A stretch of 64,000 nucleotides of DNA from Blattabacterium cuenoti (GCF_014251655.1 NZ_CP059225.1:1-64000); one strand, 5' to 3'; shown: positions 27,146 to 37,207, counted from the stretch's first letter. The notes: a model not told the origin generated them from the letters alone. Numbers and translations are program-made.

Positions 27146-27772
27146 ATGAATCATCGTTTTAAAGGACCAGAAATTGGATTGTTTCTTAATGGAGAAAAGA
27201 CTCCTTTTTTATGTAAAAAAATTTTTCTTTACGAAAAAATATTTGCTGTTGATGGAGCATTTTACTATTTGAATCAACATGGGATTTCAGTAGATTATAT
27301 TATTGGAGATTTTGATTCTCTTTTAAAAAAAGATTTTCCTAAAGAAAAAAATTTTTTAATCACTTGTGATCAAAAATATACCGATTTTGATAAAGCATTA
27401 AATATAATTTATGAAAAAGGATTTTTTAATATAAATGTTTGGGGAGGAAGTGGAAAAGAACAGGATCATTTTTTAGGAAATCTATCTGTAGCTTTAAAAT
27501 ATAAAAAAAAGTTATCTATTATCTTTCATGATCAATATCATACTTATTTTTTTTCTGAAAAAAAAACCTTTTTTCAGAAAAATAAGAAAAAAAAAATATC
27601 TTTATTTCCATTTCCTATAGTAGAAGGACTACAAACATATGGCTTAAAGTATCCCATCAATAATGGATTTTTAAAAATAGGTAAAAATATAGGGATAAGA
27701 AATGAAACTTGTGAAAAAAAAATAGAAATAATATACAAAAAAGGAGAATTATTAATATTTATAGAAAAATAA
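27146..27772 (+). CDS. thiN: Thiamine pyrophosphokinase
   Basis: This enzyme makes thiamine diphosphate from thiamine and ATP, the cofactor needed by the 2-oxo acid dehydrogenase E1 (SucA) in this window. The 208 residues show AVDGAFYYL, the metal-binding IGDFDSL (about 52-58), the DQKYTDFDKAL block and GGSGKEQDHFLGN, all conserved in the family. The C-terminal beta domain (about 140-208) keeps QTYGLKYPINNG. A perfect 14-bp-arm inverted repeat of low complexity lies inside the gene (27550-27582). It is 9 bases downstream of lptB. The symbol thiN is used for the bacterial monofunctional form. Confidence 0.92.
   Translation: MNHRFKGPEIGLFLNGEKTPFLCKKIFLYEKIFAVDGAFYYLNQHGISVDYIIGDFDSLLKKDFPKEKNFLITCDQKYTDFDKALNIIYEKGFFNINVWGGSGKEQDHFLGNLSVALKYKKKLSIIFHDQYHTYFFSEKKTFFQKNKKKKISLFPFPIVEGLQTYGLKYPINNGFLKIGKNIGIRNETCEKKIEIIYKKGELLIFIEK
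27550..27582. repeat. Inverted repeat inside thiN
   Basis: Two 14-base arms (27550-27563 and 27569-27582), each of the form T-run, CTG or CAG core, A-run, are perfect reverse complements around a 5-base loop (AAACC). The arms are mostly homopolymer, so chance in A+T-rich coding DNA is quite possible. An RNA hairpin could form within the message. Confidence 0.6.
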
Positions 27773-27806
27773 AATTTATAGAAAAAAACATAGATATTTT
27801 TTTTAT

Positions 27807-28733
27807 TTAAAATAATTTCAGTTTATTTATCATGTTGTTTATATGATTTGCAGATTTATTTAAAAGATTTTTTTCTTTTTTATTTAATTGTAATTCTATA
27901 ATTTTTTCTATTCCATTTTTTCCTAAAATAACTGGAACTCCTAAATATATATTTTTATAATTATATTCTCCGTTTAAAAAAACGGAACATGAAAAAATAC
28001 GTTTAGAATCTTTCAAAATAGCTTCCACCATTTCTACAATAGATGCTCCAGGAGCCATCCAAGCAGATGTTCCCAATAAATTTACTATTTCTTCTCCTCC
28101 TTTTTTTGTTTTTTCAATGATCCCATCGTTTTCTCTTTCTGAAAGAAATTCTTGTAGGGGAATTCCAGATATAGAAGTATATCTATATAAGGGAACCATA
28201 GAGTCTCCATGTCCTCCTAATAATAAAGTTTGTATATCATTAGGAGAAATTTTTAATTTTTTTGATAGAAAGTAGCGATATCTTATAGAATCTAATATTC
28301 CAGCCATTCCAATTATTCGAGAAGAATCGACTTTAGCGGTCATATAACTGACATATGTCATTACATCAAGTGGATTAGATACTATAATAAATTTAGATTT
28401 TGGAGAAAAATAAATAGATTTTTTAGTAACAGAATGAATAATTTTTTCGTTAATATTCAATAAATCATCACGACTTAATCCAGGCTTTCTAGTTATACCA
28501 CTAGTGATAATAATTATTTCTGAATTTTCAGATTTTGAATAATCACTAGTAGTCCCAACAACTTCAGTGTTCGAATGGATAATAGGCAACATTTGAGAAA
28601 TATCTAAGCTTTTACCTTCAGATAATTTTTCTTTAATATCTAACAAAACAATTTTTCTTACAATATCTTTTTGGGCTAATAAACTAGCACAAAATGCTCC
28701 TACGTTTCCAGATCCAATAATAGTAACTTTCAT
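27807..28733 (-). CDS. mdh: Malate dehydrogenase
   Basis: This NAD-dependent enzyme interconverts malate and oxaloacetate in the TCA cycle. The 308-residue protein is of the lactate-dehydrogenase-like bacterial type: the nucleotide-binding IIGSGNVGA at the N-terminus, the substrate-binding arginines in TRKPGLSRDDL (about 81-91) and R in SSRIIGMAGILD, and the catalytic histidine in LGGHGDSMVPL (about 173-183). It is monocistronic and divergent from gcvP across a 68-base gap. Combined with sucA, sucB and sucC it supports a partial or full TCA cycle in this organism. Confidence 0.95.
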   Translation of the reverse strand: MKVTIIGSGNVGAFCASLLAQKDIVRKIVLLDIKEKLSEGKSLDISQMLPIIHSNTEVVGTTSDYSKSENSEIIIITSGITRKPGLSRDDLLNINEKIIHSVTKKSIYFSPKSKFIIVSNPLDVMTYVSYMTAKVDSSRIIGMAGILDSIRYRYFLSKKLKISPNDIQTLLLGGHGDSMVPLYRYTSISGIPLQEFLSERENDGIIEKTKKGGEEIVNLLGTSAWMAPGASIVEMVEAILKDSKRIFSCSVFLNGEYNYKNIYLGVPVILGKNGIEKIIELQLNKKEKNLLNKSANHINNMINKLKLF

Positions 28734-28755
28734 GTTATTTTTTTACTTATTTATC

Positions 28756-28763
28756 TAAATTTG
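28756..28763 (+). promoter_or_regulatory. Possible -7 box (TAAATTTG) upstream of gcvP
   Basis: TAAATTTG fits the Bacteroidota -7 consensus TAnnTTTG and lies 38 bases before the gcvP ATG in the 68-base mdh-gcvP gap. No TTG is seen at the -33 distance, so support is partial. Confidence 0.35.
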
Positions 28764-28801
28764 TATCCATAAATATAAATAAAATACAATTTCTATTTTT
28801 T

Positions 28802-31714
28802 ATGAAAGAGAATTACGTAAGAAGAAATAAATTCTATTTTAGACATATAGGGCCATCTTCCGATGATATTCAAAAAATGTTGAAAGAATTAAAATGCTCT
28901 TCTATAAAAGATTTTATCATAAAAACTATTCCTGAAGAAATACGTTTTAAACAAAAACTAAACCTCCCCCATTCTATTTCTGAGTATAAATATTTAAATC
29001 ATATTCGTAAAATAAGTAAAAAAAACATGATTTATCGTTCTTATATAGGATTAGGATATAAAAATACTATCACTCCAAGTGTAATTCAAAGAAATATATT
29101 GGAAAATCCAAGTTGGTATACTCCCTATACTCCTTACCAATCAGAAATATCTCAAGGTCGTTTGGAAGCTTTGATTAATTTTCAAACGATGATTTCAGAT
29201 CTTACTGGTATGAAAATAAGTAATGCCTCTATGTTGGATGAATCTACTGCTTCAGCAGATGCTATGTTTATGATTTATCAAGAGAAAATAAAAAAACAAC
29301 AGATAAATAATGATTATTCTTTTTTTATTTCAGACGAAATATTTCCACAAACTTTTTCCGTTTTGAAAACCAGATGTTTTGGTTTAGGAATTCCTTTTAT
29401 TAGAGACTCTCATAAAAATTTATTGAAATATAATAATAAAAAAATATTTGGATTAATTATCTCTTATCCTTCTTGTTTAGGAGAAGTTTATGATTATAGA
29501 GAAACAATTGAATACGCAAAAAAAAAGAATATATCAGTAATAGTTTCTACAGATATTTTATCTTTATCTTTATTAAAACCTCCTGGAGAATGGGGAGTAG
29601 ATGTAGTTGTAGGATCTAGTCAATCTTTTGGGATCCCTATGGGATATGGAGGGCCACATGCCGCTTTTTTTTCTACACATGAAAAATATAAACGTTTTCT
29701 TCCTGGAAGAATTATTGGAATATCCATGGATAATAAAAGAAATAGGAAAGGATTTCGTATGTCTTTACAAACTAGAGAACAACACATAAAAAGAGAAAGA
29801 GCGACTTCTAACATTTGCACAGCCCAAGTACTACCTGCTATTATGGCTTCTATGTATGCTTTATATCATGGAAAAGAAGGATTAATAGAAATAGCAAAAT
29901 GTATTCATCAATCTACGAAGAAGTTAGAATGCCTATTAATTCAAAATATAAATTTTATTACTCAGATAAATACATTTTACTTCGATACCATCAGAATAAA
30001 AACAAATTTTTTAGATAAAATTAAAGAGGTAGCAGAAAGAAAAAAAACTAATTTTAGATATGTAGATAAAAAACATTTAACTATCACTTTGGATGAAACT
30101 ACATGTCATAAAGATTTATATCATATTTTATCTATATTTCATGAAGTTTATTATGGAAACAAACAAAAAAAAAATAAGTATAATTACAATCCGAAAATTA
30201 ATGAAGAAGAATATAAATTTCCTGGTTCTTTAAAAAGAACTTCTAACTTTTTAAATCATACAATTTTTCATAAGTTTCATTCAGAAACTGAATTAATGCG
30301 TTATATAAAACGATTAGAAAAAAAAGATCTTTCTTTAACCCATTCAATGATTCCACTTGGATCATGTACTATGAAATTGAATGCTTCTACGGAGTTATTC
30401 GCTTTGAGTCAACAAGAATGGAGAGATGTACACCCGTTTGCCCCTGATAAGCAAGCCATTGGATATCAATTTATGATTAAAAATTTAAAGAAATATTTAA
30501 AAGAAATCACTGGTTTTTCTGGAATTTCTTTACAACCTAATTCAGGAGCTCAAGGAGAATATGCTGGACTTATGGTTATAAAATCTTATCATTATTCGTT
30601 ACAAGAACATCAAAGATGTGTAGCATTAATTCCTTCTTCTTCTCACGGTACTAATCCTGCTTCAGCAATCATGGCAGGAATGAAAGTAATTCCCATAGCA
30701 ACAAAAGATAATGGATCTATTGATAGAAATGATTTGTTTAAAAAAGTAAAAGAAAATACAGATTTTTTATCTGTATTAATGATTACCTACCCTTCTACTC
30801 ATGGGGTATATGAAACACATATTAAAGAAATAATAGATATTATTCATGATAATGGAGGACAAGTTTACATGGATGGTGCAAATATGAATGCTCAAGTAGG
30901 GTTGATGAAACCATCTGATTTAGGTATTGATATTTGTCATCTAAATCTTCATAAAACTTTTGCTATTCCTCATGGAGGAGGTGGACCTGGAATGGGTCCT
31001 ATTTGCGTAGCTCCACATTTAAAATGTTTTCTTCCTAATCATCCTTTTCAAAAAAAGGAAACAATCAAAAGACAAGAAAAAAAGAAAATACAAGAACTAA
31101 CGATATCTTCTGCTCCTTATGGATCTTCTTTAATTTTAACTGTATCATATGCATATATACGTTTGTTAGGACCATATGGTCTTAAAAAATGTACAGAAAT
31201 ATCTATCCTCAACGCTAATTACATAAAAGAAAAATTAAAAAAATTTTATAATATATTATATGTGGGAAAAAATAATATGGTGGCACATGAATTCATTATA
31301 GATTGTAGAACTTTTAAATCTATAGGAATAGAAATTATAGATATAGCAAAAAGAATGATGGATTATGGATATCATGCTCCTACTATATCTTTTCCTGTAG
31401 AAGGATGTATGATGATAGAACCAACTGAAAGCGAATCTAAAGAAGAAATAGATCGTTTTATTGAAACACTAATCAATATACGAAAAGAAATTCAAGAAAT
31501 TGAAGATAAAAAATTTTCTGTAAAAGATAATGTTTTTAAAAATGCTCCACATGATATAAATATATTAACTAATAATGAATGGATTTTTCCTTATAGTAGA
31601 GAAAAAGCCGCATATCCATTATATTGGGTTAGATATAGAAAATTTTGGCCATCAATAAATCGTATTGATGATGGATATGGAGATCGAAATTTGATTTGCA
31701 CATGTGAAGTATAA
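28802..31714 (+). CDS. gcvP: Glycine dehydrogenase (decarboxylating), P protein
   Basis: The P protein decarboxylates glycine and passes the aminomethyl group to the lipoyl H protein. The 970-residue length is that of the fused single-chain form. The N-terminal half starts with FRHIGPSSDDI; the C-terminal half holds the PLP lysine in LHKTFAIPHGGGGPGMGP (about 718-735) and the GSCTMKLNAS element (about 521-530). The protein appears intact. The other parts of the cleavage system (gcvT, gcvH, lpd) are not in this window. In a nitrogen-recycling symbiont it would supply one-carbon units and ammonia from glycine; that role is inference. Confidence 0.97.
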   Translation: MKENYVRRNKFYFRHIGPSSDDIQKMLKELKCSSIKDFIIKTIPEEIRFKQKLNLPHSISEYKYLNHIRKISKKNMIYRSYIGLGYKNTITPSVIQRNILENPSWYTPYTPYQSEISQGRLEALINFQTMISDLTGMKISNASMLDESTASADAMFMIYQEKIKKQQINNDYSFFISDEIFPQTFSVLKTRCFGLGIPFIRDSHKNLLKYNNKKIFGLIISYPSCLGEVYDYRETIEYAKKKNISVIVSTDILSLSLLKPPGEWGVDVVVGSSQSFGIPMGYGGPHAAFFSTHEKYKRFLPGRIIGISMDNKRNRKGFRMSLQTREQHIKRERATSNICTAQVLPAIMASMYALYHGKEGLIEIAKCIHQSTKKLECLLIQNINFITQINTFYFDTIRIKTNFLDKIKEVAERKKTNFRYVDKKHLTITLDETTCHKDLYHILSIFHEVYYGNKQKKNKYNYNPKINEEEYKFPGSLKRTSNFLNHTIFHKFHSETELMRYIKRLEKKDLSLTHSMIPLGSCTMKLNASTELFALSQQEWRDVHPFAPDKQAIGYQFMIKNLKKYLKEITGFSGISLQPNSGAQGEYAGLMVIKSYHYSLQEHQRCVALIPSSSHGTNPASAIMAGMKVIPIATKDNGSIDRNDLFKKVKENTDFLSVLMITYPSTHGVYETHIKEIIDIIHDNGGQVYMDGANMNAQVGLMKPSDLGIDICHLNLHKTFAIPHGGGGPGMGPICVAPHLKCFLPNHPFQKKETIKRQEKKKIQELTISSAPYGSSLILTVSYAYIRLLGPYGLKKCTEISILNANYIKEKLKKFYNILYVGKNNMVAHEFIIDCRTFKSIGIEIIDIAKRMMDYGYHAPTISFPVEGCMMIEPTESESKEEIDRFIETLINIRKEIQEIEDKKFSVKDNVFKNAPHDINILTNNEWIFPYSREKAAYPLYWVRYRKFWPSINRIDDGYGDRNLICTCEV

Positions 31715-31720
31715 GTAAAA

Positions 31721-32752
31721 TTAAAAAATTTTAAATTTTGAATATGGGGTAACATGAATAGAATCAAATAATTTTTTTTTATATTTTAATAATCCTGTTA
31801 TAGCTACCATTGCTCCATTGTCTGTTGTATATTGATTTTTTGGAATAAAAATTTCCCATTTCTTGTTTTTTTCTGCAAAAGAAATAAATGTTTTTCTAAT
31901 TTCGTTATTAGAAGAAACACCTCCTGCTAATACGATTCTAAAAATATCAGTATTTATAGTTGCTTTTTGCACTTTTTCCAAAAGAATTTCTGCTACTATT
32001 TTCTGAATAGAAGCACATAAATCGGATAAATTTTCTTTTATGAAACATGGATTGTCTTTTGATTTTTTTTTAATAAATTGTAAAACATGGTTTTTAAATC
32101 CACTAAAGCTAAAATTTAATTTTTTTACATATGGTTTGGAAAAACCAAACTTTTTACAATTTCCATTTTTTGAAAAAAATTCTATCATAGGACCTCCAGG
32201 ATAATAAAATCCTAATTTTATAGCTATTTTATCTAAAACTTCGCCTACTGAATCATCTAAAGTACTTCCTAATATTTTCATTTGAAAAAAATCATTTACT
32301 TTTATTATTTGAGTATGTCCTCCACTTATTACTAAACTTAAAAATGGAAATTTTGGATAGTTATTATTTATATTAGCATTTTTTATAAAATGAGTCAATA
32401 TATGAGCCTGAATGTGATTTACAGTTAATAAAGGTTTTCCTAGACCCATTGATAATGATTTTGCAAAAGAAGTTCCTACTAATAAAGATCCTATTAATCC
32501 AGGTCCTAAAGTAAAAGATACTGCATCAATTTCATTTTGGTTAATTTTTGCGGTATGAATAGCTTTACGAACAGCTATTGGAAGATTTTTATCATGTAAT
32601 CTAGAAGCTAATTCAGGAACAACTCCTCCATATTTTTTATGAATTTCTTGATGAATGATAATATTTGATAATACATATCTATTTTTAATAATGGAAACGG
32701 CGGTTTCATCACATGATGATTCTATTCCAATAATGATTAGTTTTTTTTTCAT
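31721..32752 (-). CDS. tsaD: tRNA N6-adenosine threonylcarbamoyltransferase TsaD
   Basis: TsaD completes the t6A modification at position 37 of ANN-decoding tRNAs. The open frame extends to 32785, but the ATG at 32752 gives the standard N-terminus MKKKLIIIGIESSCDETA and avoids overlap with the divergent TamB-like gene, so 343 residues are chosen. The metal-binding histidines occur in NHIQAHILTH (HxxxH form with Gln-Ala in the middle). SGGHTQI and AGGVSSNNEIR, near the C-terminus, are ATPase-fold motifs of the family. It is a single-gene unit whose 3' end is 6 bases from the gcvP stop. Confidence 0.95.
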   Translation of the reverse strand: MKKKLIIIGIESSCDETAVSIIKNRYVLSNIIIHQEIHKKYGGVVPELASRLHDKNLPIAVRKAIHTAKINQNEIDAVSFTLGPGLIGSLLVGTSFAKSLSMGLGKPLLTVNHIQAHILTHFIKNANINNNYPKFPFLSLVISGGHTQIIKVNDFFQMKILGSTLDDSVGEVLDKIAIKLGFYYPGGPMIEFFSKNGNCKKFGFSKPYVKKLNFSFSGFKNHVLQFIKKKSKDNPCFIKENLSDLCASIQKIVAEILLEKVQKATINTDIFRIVLAGGVSSNNEIRKTFISFAEKNKKWEIFIPKNQYTTDNGAMVAITGLLKYKKKLFDSIHVTPYSKFKIF

Positions 32753-32777
32753 ATAAAAAATAACAATATATTTGAAA

Positions 32778-35700
32778 ATGAACAATGTTTTTTGGAAAAA
32801 ATTGTTTTTAAAAAAAACAAGAATATTTTTTCTATTTTTTGTATTAGGATTCGTTTTTTTTACTTTTTATTATAATCAAAAAAATATACAAGAAAAAACT
32901 TCAAAATTTTTTTTAAAAAAAATAAGATCTCATTTTGGTAAAAGAGTTTCTATAAAACATGCTACTATCAATTTTTTAAAAAAAGAACTCATTTTTTATG
33001 ATGTAAAAATTAGAGATCATCATCATTTTCCTTTTATTCGTTTATCTAAATGTAAAATATCTATTAATAATTTATTTTATTTTCTTTTTATAAATTCTGA
33101 ATATTTAAATATTCAAAATTGTTTCATCGAACATTCTTCTTTTTTTATAAAAAAATATTATAAAGAAAAAGATAATAATATCCTTTTTTTTATCAAGAAT
33201 GTTTTAGTCAATAAAAAATCTAATGGAATACGTAAAATAACTTGTTATAAATTAGTTATAAACCCGTCTAGTTTAACATTTAATAAAATAAATCATGTTT
33301 TTTTTACTCATATAAAAAATATTATTATTAATAATAAAAAAATAAAAGCTACTATTTGTTCTTTCCAAGATAAAAAAAATAAAAATTTTTTAATCAAAAA
33401 TTTATGTTGTGATTTAATATATTATTACTTTTCAAAAGTTGAATTTTATCATTGTTCTATTCAAACCTCTCATAGTTATTTAAAAGGATCTTTTACTTTT
33501 TACGATAAAAAGAATAAAAATTATCTTTTTGAAAAAGAAATTCAATGTAAAATTTTAAAAGGATCAGTATTAGGTTCAGATTTAGGAACTCTTATTTTCA
33601 ATAAATGGTCTTTTAAATCCTTCATTCAAGGTAACATCAATGGAAAATTCAATAATATAAATAAAAAATTCGTTCTTTCTAACATTTACATAAATGATTT
33701 ACAAGGAAATCAATTTTTTTCAAATAAAATTGACATTTTTTATGTAAAAAATAAATATGAAAAAATTAAATGTTATAAAACTTTTATTCGGTTAAATTAT
33801 TCTAAAATAAGAAAAATAATTTCATATAATAATTATAATTTATTTATGAATTTTATAAAAAAAAGGTTAAATAATCAATGGATAACATATGAAGGAAATT
33901 TAATTTTAAAAAAAAGAAATTTACAAGTAGAAGGTATAATTCATAATTATTTTATAAAAGCTAAAATATTAGCCTTCATTAATTTTTTGAATAACGATAT
34001 TCAATATACAGGTAAAATTTTCCTAAAAAAGAAATATCTTTATTTTTCTTTTAAAAAAAAGAATGTATTATCTATTGATATTAATAAATATTTTTCTACA
34101 AAAAAAAATGAAAATATTTTTATCAATTTTAAAGGAAATACGAAATGCATATCTACATCTCTATTTTTTTTCCCATATAAAATTAGTTTAGAAGGAAAAA
34201 TAGACGATACAAATTTTCATAAAATATCTATAAATATAAATAATACTACTAGTAGATATAATGAACCCATAATAAAAGCAATATTAATAAATAATCAATC
34301 CTTTAAGAAAATTGATATTAATATATATAATATGCTTATTGGTCACGTTCATGGATATTTTCAATGGAAATATTTGGTTAATATTATGAAAAGAATTTTT
34401 TTTCTAAAAAATTTTTGTCATAAACAGATCAAGTATATAAATTTTAATTTTTTAATTAAAAAATCCTTTTTCGATTTTTTAGAACATAAAAAACATAGAA
34501 ATATATTTTCTGATATTCAAATTTCAGGAAAAAAAGAAAATAATGTATTTAAAATGTTTGTTTTTACAAAATTAATTCGGTTCCATAAATTTTTTCTTGA
34601 AAAACCATTCATAATAATTAATTCCTCTTTAAAAAAGAAGGTTCATCTTTATATTGAAAAAATGATTTACAAAAATTTTTTTCAAAAAAAAATAGATATA
34701 TCTCTTTTAAATGAAGATAATTCCTACATGATAAACTCTAAATTTTTTTTAAAAACAAAAAAAGGATATCAAGAACAAATATTGAATTTAGTTTGTAAAA
34801 AAGACAGAAATTATTTCACTTTTTATCCTTTGTATTCTTCTAAATTTAATATCAATGAATATGATTGGAAAATTAATAATTTTGGAAAAATTAAAGTAGA
34901 TTTTATTCATCAAAAATATACCATTGATCATCTTATTTTTTATTCAGGAAAACAAAAAATTATTATTAATATAGATTTTATTAATAATAAAAATCAAATA
35001 TTTCAATTTTATCTGCAAAACGTACAGTTAAAAAAAATTTTTTTTAAAAAAAATTTGGATGGATTAATAAATGGAATCATTTCATGTAAATACATAAATA
35101 ATCAAATAGAACCAAATATACATATTGCAATAGAAAAATTATCAATTAACGATAATCCATTAGGAAATTTTTACGTTTATTCTTTTATTCAACAAAAAAA
35201 TAATTATAAAATTTATGGAATTTTAAAAAATAACTCTCATGAACTTGTAAAAGTAGATGGAAATATCAACAATAAATTACGAAATAAATCAAAACTGAAT
35301 TTTAAAATTCATATTAAAAATTTAAATATGGATAATTTTTCCTTTCTTTGGAAAAAAATGAATAGTGAAGTAAAAGGTATTATTACAGGAAATATACAGG
35401 TTTTTGGGAATTTATATGAGCCTAATTATTTTGGTAAATTAAAAATTACAAAATTTGGAATAAAAATCAATTCTACAAATACATATTATGAAATGACAAG
35501 TCCATTTTATATAAATATTTTTTCTAAATCCTGCACATTATCTCCTTCTTCTTTCATAGAAAAGAAATATCACACAAAAGGTTTTGTTCATGGATTCTTA
35601 TTACACAAAAACTTTTTGAAATGGGATTTGAATTTATCTATTCAAACAAAAAATTTACTTGTTTTAAACACGAATGATAAACAAAACCCTTTTTTGTTTG

Positions 35701-36497
35701 GAAAAATATTTATTTGTGGAAAAATTCAAATGACGAAAAAAGAAAATAAAATACATATTTGTATGAAAAATGGAAAAATATTGAATTTTTCTCATTTGTA
35801 TTTTAATCCTTTTGGATTAAAATTAAAACAAAAAGAAAAAGTCGTCAAAGAAAAAAATGATTTTTTGTTTGTAGATATTAAAACTAACATAAATAAAAAT
35901 ACTAAAGTATCAATCTTTTTAGATAAAGATTTAAAAAATTTTATTGAATTAAGAGGAGAAGGACCTCTATTTTTAAAAAAAACATCTAAAGAAAATATGA
36001 AAACTAGTGGAAAATATTTTGTTATCAGTGGATTATATCATTTTTCTAATCAAAAAAAAATACCAATTCTAAGATTAGAATTAGAGAAAGAATTTAAAAT
36101 AAAGCCAGGAGGATTTATTATTTGGAATAATAATTTTTATCAATCTAATGTACATGTAATTGCTTATGAGACTAAATATGTATCTAACGCTATTGAATAT
36201 ATCAAAAAAAAATACTCAAAAAGCAACTTTATATTTACGGAATTAAGAATGATTTTTTCTGGTAAAACACAAAAACCCGAAATCAATATCGAAATTTTAT
36301 TTCCTAAAAGTAATAAAGAAACTCAACAAAAATTATTAAATAAATTAAATTCTTTGGAGGAACAAACAATACAATTTTTTTCTGTTTTAATATTAGGTAA
36401 ATTTTTTATAAAAAGTAATTTTATAAAAAATTTGTTTTATGAAAGAACTATACGAAAAATAAGTAAAAACTTTATGAAAATAAATAAAAAATATTAA
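32778..36497 (+). CDS. TamB-like (DUF490/AsmA-type) envelope protein
   Basis: This is a very long periplasm-spanning protein probably involved in lipid transport or outer-membrane assembly. The ATG at 32778 gives 1239 residues; a TTG two codons upstream (32772) is an alternative. One N-terminal membrane anchor (about 8-30: RIFFLFFVLGFVFFTFYY) is followed by about 1000 residues of beta-rich, repetitive sequence and a C-terminal TamB/DUF490-like portion (KPGGFIIWNNN, FSGKTQKPEINIEILFPKS, and a final ILGKFF stretch). The rest has drifted towards Lys, Asn, Ile and Phe. No BamA/TamA partner is adjacent. The assignment rests on length, anchor and C-terminal pattern rather than on catalytic residues. 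Confidence 0.8.
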   Translation: MNNVFWKKLFLKKTRIFFLFFVLGFVFFTFYYNQKNIQEKTSKFFLKKIRSHFGKRVSIKHATINFLKKELIFYDVKIRDHHHFPFIRLSKCKISINNLFYFLFINSEYLNIQNCFIEHSSFFIKKYYKEKDNNILFFIKNVLVNKKSNGIRKITCYKLVINPSSLTFNKINHVFFTHIKNIIINNKKIKATICSFQDKKNKNFLIKNLCCDLIYYYFSKVEFYHCSIQTSHSYLKGSFTFYDKKNKNYLFEKEIQCKILKGSVLGSDLGTLIFNKWSFKSFIQGNINGKFNNINKKFVLSNIYINDLQGNQFFSNKIDIFYVKNKYEKIKCYKTFIRLNYSKIRKIISYNNYNLFMNFIKKRLNNQWITYEGNLILKKRNLQVEGIIHNYFIKAKILAFINFLNNDIQYTGKIFLKKKYLYFSFKKKNVLSIDINKYFSTKKNENIFINFKGNTKCISTSLFFFPYKISLEGKIDDTNFHKISININNTTSRYNEPIIKAILINNQSFKKIDINIYNMLIGHVHGYFQWKYLVNIMKRIFFLKNFCHKQIKYINFNFLIKKSFFDFLEHKKHRNIFSDIQISGKKENNVFKMFVFTKLIRFHKFFLEKPFIIINSSLKKKVHLYIEKMIYKNFFQKKIDISLLNEDNSYMINSKFFLKTKKGYQEQILNLVCKKDRNYFTFYPLYSSKFNINEYDWKINNFGKIKVDFIHQKYTIDHLIFYSGKQKIIINIDFINNKNQIFQFYLQNVQLKKIFFKKNLDGLINGIISCKYINNQIEPNIHIAIEKLSINDNPLGNFYVYSFIQQKNNYKIYGILKNNSHELVKVDGNINNKLRNKSKLNFKIHIKNLNMDNFSFLWKKMNSEVKGIITGNIQVFGNLYEPNYFGKLKITKFGIKINSTNTYYEMTSPFYINIFSKSCTLSPSSFIEKKYHTKGFVHGFLLHKNFLKWDLNLSIQTKNLLVLNTNDKQNPFLFGKIFICGKIQMTKKENKIHICMKNGKILNFSHLYFNPFGLKLKQKEKVVKEKNDFLFVDIKTNINKNTKVSIFLDKDLKNFIELRGEGPLFLKKTSKENMKTSGKYFVISGLYHFSNQKKIPILRLELEKEFKIKPGGFIIWNNNFYQSNVHVIAYETKYVSNAIEYIKKKYSKSNFIFTELRMIFSGKTQKPEINIEILFPKSNKETQQKLLNKLNSLEEQTIQFFSVLILGKFFIKSNFIKNLFYERTIRKISKNFMKINKKY

Positions 36498-36640
36498 TAA
36501 ATATTACTATCGTTTCTACAATAAATATTTTATAAAAGAAAACAGAAGAATCATATAAGGGGGAACATCCTTGATAAAATTATTATAAAAATATCTTGAT
36601 AAATAACAATCTATTTCTTAAAAAGAAAGTTTTGTATCTT

Positions 36641-36655
36641 GGTATTTTTAATACC
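36641..36655. promoter_or_regulatory. Perfect inverted repeat upstream of the Lrp/AsnC gene
   Basis: GGTATTTTTAATACC is a perfect 6-bp-arm palindrome with a 3-base centre, 37 bases before the ATG of the Lrp/AsnC regulator. Size and symmetry suit a dimeric helix-turn-helix operator, and Lrp-family regulators often control themselves. Binding is not demonstrated; an RNA hairpin is the alternative. Confidence 0.35.
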
Positions 36656-36691
36656 TTTATTCAAAAAAAATATAAGAAAAAATATAAAACA

Positions 36692-37207
36692 ATGATTCTA
36701 AGATATAATACAGACGAAATAGACAAGACTATTGTAAGAAAATTAAATATAAATGCTAGAACTCCATATACTGAAATAAGTAAACAAATAAGTAAAGAAA
36801 TAAAACCATTATCCGTTGGTACTGTTCATGTAAGAGTTAAAAAATTGGAAGATTCCGGGATTATTAAGGGTAGTACTTTGATTATTGGATATGAATCCTT
36901 AGGTTTTCATTTAATAGCATTTGTAGGAATATTATCAGATTCCCGTGAATCAAAATTAGTCAAAGAAGAATTAAAAAAAATTCCAAATATAGTACAATTA
37001 TACATTACTTCAGGAAAATACAATCTATTTTGTAGAATTATAGCAAGAGATCCTTTGGATGCTAGAGATGTTATTTCCAAAATTGGAGAAATAAAAGGGG
37101 TTCTTCGAACAGAATCTACTATTTGTTTAGAAGAAAGTATTAATGATGAGAATAGATTGTTATCTAATATATTACAAAAACATCAATCATCTTATAAAAA
37201 AATATGA
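36692..37207 (+). CDS. Lrp/AsnC family transcriptional regulator
   Basis: This is a feast/famine-type regulator that usually senses amino acids. The open frame starts at 36596, but the first 32 codons are low-complexity and unlike the family. The ATG at 36692 gives MILRYNTDEIDKTIVRKL, the normal start of the winged-helix domain, and 171 residues. The helix-turn-helix is at about 22-55 (YTEISKQI to VHVRVKKLEDSGII), and the RAM ligand-binding domain follows (about 75-160, with YITSGKYNLFCRI). It stands alone with a long 5' region (about 190 bases) containing an inverted repeat. It is the only transcriptional regulator in the window, which is notable in a reduced genome. Confidence 0.92.
   Translation: MILRYNTDEIDKTIVRKLNINARTPYTEISKQISKEIKPLSVGTVHVRVKKLEDSGIIKGSTLIIGYESLGFHLIAFVGILSDSRESKLVKEELKKIPNIVQLYITSGKYNLFCRIIARDPLDARDVISKIGEIKGVLRTESTICLEESINDENRLLSNILQKHQSSYKKI

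Noticed and set aside
36596-36691. N-terminal extension of the Lrp/AsnC gene (32 codons)
   Set aside because: Low-complexity Lys/Tyr-rich sequence unlike the family, and it contains the palindrome; the ATG at 36692 gives the expected start.
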